From JBOGVA01 sp050692195 (lineage in GTDB: Bacteria > Actinomycetota > UBA4738), in the NCBI GenBank assembly GCA_050692195.1, contig JBOGVA010000044.1, positions 1 to 35,892 of the forward strand: a stretch of 35,892 nucleotides of DNA, given 5' to 3'. Every line of letters starts with the position of its first letter. Position 1 is the first letter of the stretch. The position numbers were made by a program, and so were the translations under genes. A model generated the notes under the pieces. The model was not told the origin of the DNA. It searched no databases and saw only the letters and a program-made list of their open reading frames with translations. Below are positions 1 through 6,633 of the stretch, one piece after another.

Positions 1-914
1 AGCTCGCGCCGCCCGGCCGGCCCGGCCAGGACCATGATCGCCCAGGTCGCCCCGGCATCGGCCAGGTCGCGCAGATGCCCGGCGAAGGCCTCAGCGGCTC
101 CGGCCCAGGCCACACCATCGGCCATGCCTCTTCGCTCGCGGTCGGAGAGGAGGGAGCGAGACTCCGCCTCGTCCTCGCCGACCAGGACGATCCCGGCCCA
201 GGTGGCCTCGACCTCCCGTCCCGCACGAGCGGCCTCCTTCGCCAGTAGCTCCGCCTTCGGCCTGAGTTCTTCCGGAGCGAGCCCCCATCCGTTCCACCCA
301 TCGGCGATGCTTGCGGCCATCCTCACGACCTCGTCGCTCTGTGCCCCGAGCCACACGGGCGGGCCGCCCGCGGCGACCGGCGGAGGCACCAGGGGGCCTT
401 CCAAGGGAGGGATGAAGGATCCGCCACCGAAGGTCTTGCCCTGGAACAGGGCCTTGACCGCGGAGACGGACTCGGCCAGGTGGGCTCTCCGCTCCCGGGC
501 GGACATGTTGGGGAAGCCGAACGCGTCGTGCTCGGGCCGGTCGATCGGATCCCCCGTGCCGATCCCCAGGATCATCCGCCCCCCAGAGATCAGGTCGAGC
601 GTGGAGAACATCTTGGCAACGAGGCCGGGCGGCCGGAGGATGGCACGGGTCACCAGCGTCCCGAGGGCGATCCGCTCCGTGCGCGCCGCCACTGCCGCAA
701 GGGTGGTGAAGGCCTCCAGCGACGGCCTGTCCGCGGGCGCGCCCGGAGGGAAGAGATGATCGAACGCGAAGACTCCATCGAAGCCGAGCTCCTCCGCCGA
801 TCGGGCCGCGGCCATGACCTTCCCCGGATCGCCCGAGAACATCGGCAGGATCACTCCCACCTTCGGGACGCGGCCCGCGGGTTTGGATGCCGATGTCGAC
901 CCGGCGTTCCTCAC
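1..914 (-). CDS. LLM-class flavin/F420-dependent oxidoreductase, partial
   Basis: Luciferase-like TIM-barrel oxidoreductase running off the left edge; 304 codons are present and the C-terminus is missing. Seen: an N-terminal strand with VGVILPMFSGDP, then ELGFDGVFAFDHL, the ISGGRMILGIGTG segment after residue 100, and PPVWLGAQSDEVVRMAA-DGWN further on; these are landmarks of the LLM family, whose members use FMN or, commonly in actinobacteria, coenzyme F420. The substrate cannot be told. The GTG start is chosen because it overlaps the TGA of the upstream ROK kinase (GTGA) and has GGGAGG about eight bases upstream. Translational coupling with the ROK gene suggests one transcript. The F420 versus FMN choice is inference. 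Confidence 0.85.
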   Translation of the reverse strand, partial: MRNAGSTSASKPAGRVPKVGVILPMFSGDPGKVMAAARSAEELGFDGVFAFDHLFPPGAPADRPSLEAFTTLAAVAARTERIALGTLVTRAILRPPGLVAKMFSTLDLISGGRMILGIGTGDPIDRPEHDAFGFPNMSARERRAHLAESVSAVKALFQGKTFGGGSFIPPLEGPLVPPPVAAGGPPVWLGAQSDEVVRMAASIADGWNGWGLAPEELRPKAELLAKEAARAGREVEATWAGIVLVGEDEAESRSLLSDRERRGMADGVAWAGAAEAFAGHLRDLADAGATWAIMVLAGPAGRRE

Positions 915-1870
915 GCCCTGGCCTCCCGGAGAGCCAGGTCTGCTGCCCCCACGGCGCCCGCGTCGTTCCCCAGGGCGGCCGCCACGATCGGAACCTCAGG
1001 CCGGTGCCCGGGAGCCTCGACCGAATCGACGAACGCCTGCCTGGCCGGACCCAGGATCAGCTCTCCCGCCTCGATCACTCCGCCCCCCACCACGACGATG
1101 TCGGGGTCCAGGATGTTCACCAGGCCGCCGATGCCCTCCCCCAGTCTCCGCCCCACCTCCGCCAGCACGTGGGCTGCCACGGGATCACCTTCCTGCGCGG
1201 CTGCCGTCACCACGAGTCCGTCCACATCGTCGGGATCGCCGCCCGCCAGCTCCACCATCAGGGTCTGAGGATGGTCCATGGCTGCCCGCCGGCCGAGCCG
1301 CCCGATGGCTCGCCCCGAGGCTACCTGCTCCCAGCACCCCTCGTTGCCGCAGCCACACAGCGGCCCGCCCGGCTCCACGATGATGTGGCCGATCTCGCCG
1401 GCGAACCCGTGGGCCCCCCGGAAGAGCTTCCCGTCGGAGACGATCCCGCCCCCGATCCCGGTGCCCACGGTCAGCATCAGCATGCCCGCCGAGCCCCGGC
1501 CGGCCCCGAATCTGAACTCCCCCCAGGCCGCCACGTTCGCGTCGTTGTCCACCAGCGCGGGGATGCCCACCGCCCGGCCGATCCGCTCGGCCAGGGGAAA
1601 CTCTCGCCACGCCACGTTGGGCGCATACCGCACGATCCCGTCGCGGGAGACCATCCCGGCCGCTCCCACGCCGAGTGCCCGGATGCCGTCCCTTCCGCCC
1701 ATCAGGTCGCGGGCCACGGCGACGATCGTTCGCGTGGCGGCCTCGGCGTCGCCGGCCGGTGTGTCCACCACCCGCCGGTCGAGGATCTCCCCCTCGTTCC
1801 CGACGTCGACCAGCGAACCTGCGACCTTCGTCCCGCCGGCATCGATACCGATCGCCAGGGCCTCAGGCAT
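911..1870 (-). CDS. ROK-family sugar kinase (glucokinase-like)
   Basis: Predicted cytoplasmic ATP-dependent hexose kinase of 319 residues. Seen: the phosphate-binding GIDAGGTKVAGSLVDVG at the N-terminus, GVGAAGMV, the substrate segment DNDANVAAWGE, TVGTGIGGG, and the ROK zinc signature EIGHI...CGCGNEGCWEQ with its His and three Cys. Glucokinase, N-acetylmannosamine kinase or another hexose kinase are all possible; glucokinase is the most usual in actinobacteria. I prefer the ATG at 1870 over the in-frame GTG at 1882, because a -10 box TAGTGT (1884-1879) ends eight bases before it, which suits a leaderless transcript and would exclude the GTG. The gene overlaps the LLM oxidoreductase gene by four bases. 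Confidence 0.9.
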   Translation of the reverse strand: MPEALAIGIDAGGTKVAGSLVDVGNEGEILDRRVVDTPAGDAEAATRTIVAVARDLMGGRDGIRALGVGAAGMVSRDGIVRYAPNVAWREFPLAERIGRAVGIPALVDNDANVAAWGEFRFGAGRGSAGMLMLTVGTGIGGGIVSDGKLFRGAHGFAGEIGHIIVEPGGPLCGCGNEGCWEQVASGRAIGRLGRRAAMDHPQTLMVELAGGDPDDVDGLVVTAAAQEGDPVAAHVLAEVGRRLGEGIGGLVNILDPDIVVVGGGVIEAGELILGPARQAFVDSVEAPGHRPEVPIVAAALGNDAGAVGAADLALREARA

Positions 1871-1878
1871 CGCGGGGC

Positions 1879-1884
1879 ACACTA
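1879..1884 (-). promoter_or_regulatory. -10 box of the ROK kinase gene (leaderless)
   Basis: TAGTGT on the minus strand ends eight bases before the ATG at 1870, so transcription would begin at or next to the start codon. No clear -35 box is visible. It belongs to the recurring TANNNT pattern of this window. Confidence 0.5.
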
Positions 1885-1922
1885 CTCGACTCCCGACCGG
1901 CCGACGAAGCCGGATTCCAGAA

Positions 1923-3047
1923 CTAGTAGCGGAGGAGTGCGCCGATGTCCGACGCCCCGTCCGTGTCGGTAGCCATCGTCAGGGTCTCCACTCGCGAGCG
2001 TTGGCGGAGGGCCGCGGCGACCGCGCTCTCCACGACGTCGTGAACTCGCTCCAGCGTTCCCCCGCACGTCGGGCACGCCGCCCCATCCACGGCAAGCCTG
2101 CCGCAGCTCGCGCATCGCGCTCCCTCGCGCGACAGCCCGAAGGGCACGACGAGCGTGTCGACGCGGCCATCGTTCAGTGCGTCGAGGACGGGCTCCAACC
2201 CGGTCACTCCGTGGCGGCCGGCCCGGGCCTCTGCCGTGAGCCGCTCGAGGACCTGCCGCTCCCTCTGGGCTTCCACTTCCTCCTCCACGGCCAGCGACCG
2301 TTCCAGCACCTCGTCGGCCGAGGCGGTGATGGGGAGGGTGGTGCGGGCGACGACCCGGCGCCTCAGGTAGTCGTGGATGCCCCGCTCGAGTTCCGGGAGG
2401 AGTTCCTCCGGCCCGGCCAGGATGAGGTGGTCGAATCTCCGCCGCTTGAGGAAGGCCAGGAGCACGTCGGCCACGTGCTTCAGGTGCTGGGCGACCGCCT
2501 CCTCGATGTGACGCTGGTATCGAGCCTGAGCCCGCCCGCCCTGATCGTGCTGGCCCGGCACGTCGTCGAAGATGTCGGTCTGCTCTCGGATTCGCCCCAT
2601 CCTCGCGAGGAAGATGCGGGCCTTCTCTCTGTCCACCAGGGCCGTGCAGAACGACTCGTAGGTCTCCACGAGCCCCTCGATTGGCAAGACGTGGGGATGA
2701 TCGGCCACGGTCACGCGATCCGGGAGGGGGCGAGGCACGAGCACTTCCTCCCACAGTCCTGCACCCGATGAGGAGAACAGGGCGAGCCCACGGGTCCGCC
2801 CCCGCTCGAGCGATCTCAAAAAGCTCATGAACCTCGACGCGTCACGGCGCACCGAGTACTTGGCCTCGCGGCTCATGCCCTCTGCCTGTCTCTGGAGGCG
2901 ATGGCAGAGCTCCTCGGCTCTCAGCATGTAGTCCTGCTTACGCGGATAGCGGCGTCCGTCCACGTCCAGGTACAGGCTGGACACGGGGAATCCATCCGCG
3001 CTCCATTCGGCCAGCCTCCTCAGGAACTCCTTGTCGATCTCGGGCAT
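1923..3047 (-). CDS. Vms1/baeRF-type eRF1-like protein (ribosome rescue candidate)
   Basis: A 374-residue protein resembling bacterial relatives of archaeo-eukaryotic release factor aRF1/eRF1 and of Vms1, which hydrolyse peptidyl-tRNA on stalled ribosomes. Seen: N-terminal SSLYLDVDGRR, a central loop GGRAQARYQRHIEE (from about residue 170) sitting where the family has its catalytic GGQ/GSQ-like loop, an eL30-like middle and a C-terminal zinc ribbon with Cys at 312, 315, 325 and 328. Family membership is recognised by sight; hydrolase activity is inferred. It lies 55 bases downstream of the small Cys protein and the ArsA-like ATPase on the same strand. The ATG is preceded by a GGGAGGGAG ribosome site. 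The distribution of Cys and the loop look intact. Confidence 0.75.
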   Translation of the reverse strand: MPEIDKEFLRRLAEWSADGFPVSSLYLDVDGRRYPRKQDYMLRAEELCHRLQRQAEGMSREAKYSVRRDASRFMSFLRSLERGRTRGLALFSSSGAGLWEEVLVPRPLPDRVTVADHPHVLPIEGLVETYESFCTALVDREKARIFLARMGRIREQTDIFDDVPGQHDQGGRAQARYQRHIEEAVAQHLKHVADVLLAFLKRRRFDHLILAGPEELLPELERGIHDYLRRRVVARTTLPITASADEVLERSLAVEEEVEAQRERQVLERLTAEARAGRHGVTGLEPVLDALNDGRVDTLVVPFGLSREGARCASCGRLAVDGAACPTCGGTLERVHDVVESAVAAALRQRSRVETLTMATDTDGASDIGALLRY

Positions 3048-3102
3048 CGCTGAACGCTCCCTCCCGCTGATCCCGATCGATCCGTCGTCGTCTCCGGCCC
3101 GG

Positions 3103-3372
3103 TCACTCGATCACGAGGCGCTTCAACTTCGGCGGTGGCTCGGTCTCCTCCAGGCGCGCGTCGATCAGCGCCCGCATGGCGTCGAGCACCTCGCGGCCGG
3201 CGGCCAGGAGGTGCGTCACCAGCTCGGGGCGGGCCTCCCCGAGAGCCGTGACCGTCAGGCAGATCGGGCAGAGGGCCACCGGACAGGTTCCCAAAGATGC
3301 CCTCTCTCCGGCGTCGGTGTGGGCCGGCGCCGTTCCCTTCGTCGCCGTCGATCCTCCTTTGGCCTGTTCCAT
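3103..3372 (-). CDS. small Cys-containing protein of the ArsA neighbourhood
   Basis: An 89-residue protein without an assigned function. Seen: a Ser/Thr/Ala-rich N-terminal third, then TCPVALCPICLTVTALGEARPELVTHL with three Cys (CPICL core), an amphipathic helix ending in RALIDARLEE, and a basic tail. Small proteins with a CPxC core followed by a helix are found next to ArsA-type ATPases in actinobacteria, as far as I recall. It starts 12 bases after the ArsA stop codon with AAGGGGGAG just before the ATG, so it is very probably in the same operon. A role as metal-binding or redox partner of that ATPase is a guess. Confidence 0.65.
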   Translation of the reverse strand: MEQAKGGSTATKGTAPAHTDAGERASLGTCPVALCPICLTVTALGEARPELVTHLLAAGREVLDAMRALIDARLEETEPPPKLKRLVIE

Positions 3373-3384
3373 CTACTCCCCCTT

Positions 3385-4575
3385 CTAGCTCGCGGAGACC
3401 CTCGACGTCGGCTCGCGGGCGAATCGAACCTCCAGCCGGTCCTCGACGAAGGCAGCCTCCTTGACGTCCAGCCTTTGAAGCGTTTGGGGAAGGATCAGGT
3501 TTCGCTTGTGGGGCCCGACTCTGACGTGCAGCTCCTCGCCCTTTCGATACACCTCCAGGTCCGACCGATCCACGAAGGGCAGCCGTATCGTCAGGATGTA
3601 GGACGCGCCCCGCTTCCTCACCCGCATCGGCTGGTCGTGGTGAAGGATGTCCGTCGGCTGGCGGTCTCCGTACACCTCCCGTCCCATCTCGGCCAGGAGG
3701 TCCAATCCCACCATCTCCCGGTCGAACAGGCGGGCCGTGAGGATCGGCACGGGCTCGAAGGACTCGCGGACCGTCATCAGATGCTCCGCCTGGATGTCCT
3801 TCCACTTCCCGAAGTAGGGATCCTCCACCTCGTCGGGGATGATCCGGTTCACCACGACCGCGTCCACTCGATAGCCGAACAGCGAAAGGTACGTGTAGGT
3901 TCGCCTGGCCTCGGCGATCACCATCTTCTCGGGGTTGACCACCAGCCGCACCGACGACGTGCGGTCATTCGTCAGGAGCCGGCGGACGCCGTCCAGGTTC
4001 CGGTGAAGCCGCTCCACGGCTGCGAAGATCCGGTCGTCCGCGATGGGCATGCTGGTGAGCCTGGAGAGCAGCGGTCGAATGGTCTTCACCACCCTGCGCT
4101 CGACCGGGAAGATGCGCTCGATGTACCAGTTCATCGCCTCGGGCAGCGACAGCAGGCGGAGAGTCTCGGCCGTGGGTGCGCAATCCACGACGAGCAGGTC
4201 GTACCGTCCAGAGTCGACGCGATGCTTGACATCGGTGAGGCTGAAGATCTCGTCCAGCCCGGGGATGACCGAGAGCTCCTCCGCCTCGATCGCGTCGACC
4301 CCGGCCCAGTTGAGGAACGAGACAACGAACTCCTGGATGTCCCGCCAGTTGGCCTCCAGCCGCTCCTGGGCGTCGATCTGCTCTGCCCACAGGCCTGGAG
4401 CGATCTCCTGGGCTCGAGATGTCAGTGGAATATCGAAGGAGTCCGCCAGGGAATGGGCCGGGTCCGTGCTCATCACGAGGGTTCGCTGGCCCGCTGCGGA
4501 TGCTCGCACCGCCGTGGCCGCGGCCACGGTGGTCTTCCCCACCCCACCCTTGCCCGTGAACAGGAGGATCCGCAC
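3385..4575 (-). CDS. ArsA/Get3-family ATPase with C-terminal HSP20-like domain
   Basis: A deviant-Walker ATPase of the SIMIBI class, 396 residues. Seen: FTGKGGVGKTTVAAATA at residues 6-22 (signature Lys plus Walker A), switch I with STDPAHSLADSFD, LLVVDCAPTAETLRLL (Walker B/switch II) and VVVNRIIPDE. The last about 70 residues (from MRVRKRGASYILTIRLPF) form a beta-rich alpha-crystallin-like module, as in the ArsA_HSP20 domain. Eukaryotic Get3 targets tail-anchored proteins and bacterial ArsA drives arsenite export; no ArsB is nearby, so a chaperone-like role is more likely here (inference). The start is GTG, with TACCCT eight bases upstream, implying a leaderless mRNA. It heads a likely operon with the Cys protein and the Vms1-like protein. 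Confidence 0.88.
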   Translation of the reverse strand: MRILLFTGKGGVGKTTVAAATAVRASAAGQRTLVMSTDPAHSLADSFDIPLTSRAQEIAPGLWAEQIDAQERLEANWRDIQEFVVSFLNWAGVDAIEAEELSVIPGLDEIFSLTDVKHRVDSGRYDLLVVDCAPTAETLRLLSLPEAMNWYIERIFPVERRVVKTIRPLLSRLTSMPIADDRIFAAVERLHRNLDGVRRLLTNDRTSSVRLVVNPEKMVIAEARRTYTYLSLFGYRVDAVVVNRIIPDEVEDPYFGKWKDIQAEHLMTVRESFEPVPILTARLFDREMVGLDLLAEMGREVYGDRQPTDILHHDQPMRVRKRGASYILTIRLPFVDRSDLEVYRKGEELHVRVGPHKRNLILPQTLQRLDVKEAAFVEDRLEVRFAREPTSRVSAS

Positions 4576-4583
4576 TCGACCCT

Positions 4584-4589
4584 AGGGTA
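4584..4589 (-). promoter_or_regulatory. -10 box of the ArsA-like gene (leaderless)
   Basis: TACCCT on the minus strand ends eight bases before the GTG at 4575. The same hexamer serves as the presumed -10 box of the metallophosphoesterase and glycerate kinase genes. No convincing -35 box is seen. Confidence 0.5.
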
Positions 4590-4626
4590 CTCAACACGAG
4601 GAGGAGACGCCTCGCGACTCTGACGG

Positions 4627-5061
4627 CTATCGGCGCTCGACGCGGCTCTTGAGGCCGTCAAGCGCCATGCTGATGACCGTCTTCTCGGCGGTCTTGCGCA
4701 GGAACCCTGGCAGGCTGATTCCGAGCTCCAGGGCCAGTCGGTAGGTCACCGAGGTCCCGCGCTCGTTCCGATCGAGCACGTACTCCCCCTCGATGTCCTT
4801 GACCACGCCTGAAGCTTCCTTCGTGGTCCAGGAGACGCCGCCATCTCTCGCGGCGTATCGGTAGGTAAGCGTGTAGGCGGCGTCGAACCCCATCTGGGAC
4901 ACCTCGAAGGCCACCTCGGTGGGCCGGCCCTTCGCGTCCGCCTTTCTGACGTCGGCCGACTTGACCCCTGCCCATTGGGGATAGGCCGCGAAGTCCATGA
5001 TGGCTGCCAGCACCTGCCCCGGGGAGGCAGCGATCTCCGTATGGCCCTCCGTGCGCTCCAC
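4627..5061 (-). CDS. SRPBCC/START-like lipid-binding fold protein
   Basis: A 144-residue helix-grip protein of the polyketide cyclase/dehydrase superfamily. Seen: the opening TEGHTEIAASPGQVLAAIMDFAAYPQWAG, typical of Coq10/polyketide-cyclase START-like proteins, a central run of beta strands (VAFEVSQMG, YTLTYRYA, VSWTT) and the long C-terminal helix (LRKTAEKTVISMALDGLKSRVERR). The fold binds hydrophobic ligands, but the ligand is unknown. The GTG start at 5061 has GGTGGGAAG about nine bases upstream. It follows the metallophosphoesterase stop codon by 20 bases and is probably cotranscribed with it. Confidence 0.8.
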   Translation of the reverse strand: MERTEGHTEIAASPGQVLAAIMDFAAYPQWAGVKSADVRKADAKGRPTEVAFEVSQMGFDAAYTLTYRYAARDGGVSWTTKEASGVVKDIEGEYVLDRNERGTSVTYRLALELGISLPGFLRKTAEKTVISMALDGLKSRVERR

Positions 5062-5081
5062 GCCGTGCTTCCCACCCTGCG

Positions 5082-5849
5082 CTAGTCGGGGACCTCGATG
5101 GTGAATCCCCGGCCGCTCGCCTGGAAGTGGCCGACGTTCACCAAACGAGTCTGCCTGATGCTTCCCTGGCTCACCAGCGGCTGGTGAACGTGTCCGAACA
5201 GGGCGAACCTTGGACGGTGCGTCTGTACGTACTCGATCAGGCCCACCGACCCCGGCTCGAACTTCCGCGCCACGACATCGTACGTGTACCAGGGCAGTCG
5301 CGGTGGCATGTGGGTGCAGATCACCTCGACCGGCCCGATCCGGTCGAACTTCGCGTCGTAGTCGTTATCCGATACCTCGCCCGGGACGGCCAGAGGGGTT
5401 CGAACTCCTCCTCCCACGAACCCGAACTCCATGGAGCCGATCCTTACCGCTTCTCCGTCCACGAACCTCATCCGGCTCGGTTTTAGAGCCTGGAGCAGTT
5501 CCGGCATGTCCACGTTCCCGAACGTGACGTAGGCGTGGTCGGGCAAGGCCTCGAAGACCCGTTCGTAGCCCTCCCTGGCCAGCGCGAGGAATCGGGCACG
5601 GGGCTCCTCGCCGTCTCCCGCGCGACGCCTGATGGCGACCCGGGCTTCGGCGAACCTCCCCTCGGACCGCAGCTGTGCCGCCTCCGCCACCGACTCCCTG
5701 CCGAAGACGTCGACGAGGATTCCGTCCATGGTCCGGTAGTCGAGGACGTTGATGAGGTCGCCCAGGACCAGAAGCGCATCGCAGTCTCGGGCGATGGCGT
5801 CCAGATGCTCTACGGCGCCGTGGAGGTCAGAGATGGCCGTGACCCGCAT
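5082..5849 (-). CDS. calcineurin-like metallophosphoesterase
   Basis: A 255-residue predicted phosphoesterase with the five metal-binding motifs visible in order: SDLHG (D-x-H) near residue 8, LGDLIN (GD), FGNVDMPE (GN), CTHMPP (H) and GHVHQ (GHxH). The fold uses a dinuclear metal centre to cleave phosphomono- or diesters; the substrate is unknown. The ATG at 5849 is chosen because MRVTAISDLHG is the canonical N-terminus; the frame stays open further upstream, but only across the antisense of the HAD gene. Only 24 bases separate this start from the divergent HAD start, and the -10 TACCCT (5861-5856) ends six bases before the ATG. The gene is followed by the SRPBCC gene. Confidence 0.88.
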   Translation of the reverse strand: MRVTAISDLHGAVEHLDAIARDCDALLVLGDLINVLDYRTMDGILVDVFGRESVAEAAQLRSEGRFAEARVAIRRRAGDGEEPRARFLALAREGYERVFEALPDHAYVTFGNVDMPELLQALKPSRMRFVDGEAVRIGSMEFGFVGGGVRTPLAVPGEVSDNDYDAKFDRIGPVEVICTHMPPRLPWYTYDVVARKFEPGSVGLIEYVQTHRPRFALFGHVHQPLVSQGSIRQTRLVNVGHFQASGRGFTIEVPD

Positions 5850-5855
5850 CGGGGA

Positions 5856-5865
5856 AGGGTAGCAT
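5856..5865. promoter_or_regulatory. divergent promoter with overlapping -10 boxes sharing one TA
   Basis: The 24-base gap between two divergent start codons holds AGGGTAGCAT. Read on the minus strand it gives TACCCT (5861-5856), six bases before the ATG at 5849; on the plus strand it gives TAGCAT (5860-5865), eight bases before the ATG at 5874. The two hexamers overlap on the TA at 5860-5861. Any -35 contacts must lie inside the opposite coding region. The layout matches 20744-20753. Confidence 0.55.
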
Positions 5866-5873
5866 CGCGACAC

Positions 5874-6626
5874 ATGGAGGCGATCCGGGGCGTGCTGTTC
5901 GACTTCGGGCACACCCTGGTCGATTTCCGGCGGACCCAGGAAGCGCTGCATGCAGCGTACGAGCGGATCCGGGAAAGGGTTGAGGCTGTTGCGTACATGG
6001 AGGTACCCGAGCTCCTCGACCTGATCGAGCGGGTTTCCGGGGGAGTCGACGCTCTGGTGGCACAGTCCTACGAGGAGCGCAGGTTGGAGGAGCTGGACCA
6101 GGCTTCCTTGTTTCGCGAGTCGTTCGGAGCGATCGGCTTCGATCTTCCCGACGACGTGATCGCCCACATCGTTCACCTCGACCACGCGGCGTACTCGAAC
6201 TCGATCGCCGTGGGATCGGACGTGCTGGCCACGCTGGAGAGCCTCGGTGGGAAGGGTTACCGGATGGGTCTGGTGTCGAACGTATCGCTCCTCCCCGACC
6301 TCATGCGCGCCGACCTGGAAAGGCTGAGCATCGCCTCCCATCTCGACGCCACCGTGTTCTCGAGCGAGGTTGGCGTTCGCAAGCCCGATGCCCGCATCTT
6401 CCGAGAAGCCCTGGATCGGATCGGCGAAGAGGCCGTCCATATGGTCTTCGTGGGAGATCGTCTGCACGACGACGTGAGCGGGGCCCAGGCGGTGGGCATG
6501 CGCGCCGTCCAGACGCGGCAGTTCCGGCAGGAGGACGACCCGTCCGTGGAGCCGGACGCGGTGATCCATCACCTGGACGAGCTGCCCGGCGTCCTAGAGC
6601 GCTGGGGCGAGCCTCCGGGACGGTAG
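5874..6626 (+). CDS. HAD-superfamily hydrolase
   Basis: A 250-residue haloacid-dehalogenase-type phosphatase. Seen: motif I GVLFDFGHTLVDF (the Asp nucleophile is present; the usual second Asp is Gly, as in the frequent DFGGTL subtype), a helical cap of about 100 residues with many acidic and His residues, motif II LVSNVSLL, motif III KPDARIFREAL and motif IV FVGDRLHDDVSGAQAVGM. The substrate is unknown. The start at ATG 5874 lies eight bases after the -10 TAGCAT, and the divergent metallophosphoesterase start is 24 bases away. The GT4 gene starts eight bases after its stop codon, so the two form an operon. Confidence 0.88.
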   Translation: MEAIRGVLFDFGHTLVDFRRTQEALHAAYERIRERVEAVAYMEVPELLDLIERVSGGVDALVAQSYEERRLEELDQASLFRESFGAIGFDLPDDVIAHIVHLDHAAYSNSIAVGSDVLATLESLGGKGYRMGLVSNVSLLPDLMRADLERLSIASHLDATVFSSEVGVRKPDARIFREALDRIGEEAVHMVFVGDRLHDDVSGAQAVGMRAVQTRQFRQEDDPSVEPDAVIHHLDELPGVLERWGEPPGR

Positions 6627-6633
6627 CCCAATC

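Noticed and set aside
34..759. Long plus-strand open frame over the left edge
   Set aside because: It is the antisense of the LLM oxidoreductase, has Arg/Pro/Ser-rich composition without any domain, and the minus-strand frame shows clear family motifs. The same holds for long antisense frames at 1278-2771, 3031-4623, 15833-17299, 17633-19129, 25757-27904, 29813-32074 and 34455-35861.
3020..3805. Second protein overlapping the ArsA and Vms1 region on the minus strand
   Set aside because: Out-of-frame reading with low-complexity Gly/Arg/Pro composition; the ArsA, Cys-protein and Vms1-like frames explain the region.
5390..5412. tRNA T-loop-like GGTTCGAACTCC
   Set aside because: It lies inside the metallophosphoesterase gene, and no acceptor, D or anticodon stems can be formed around it.
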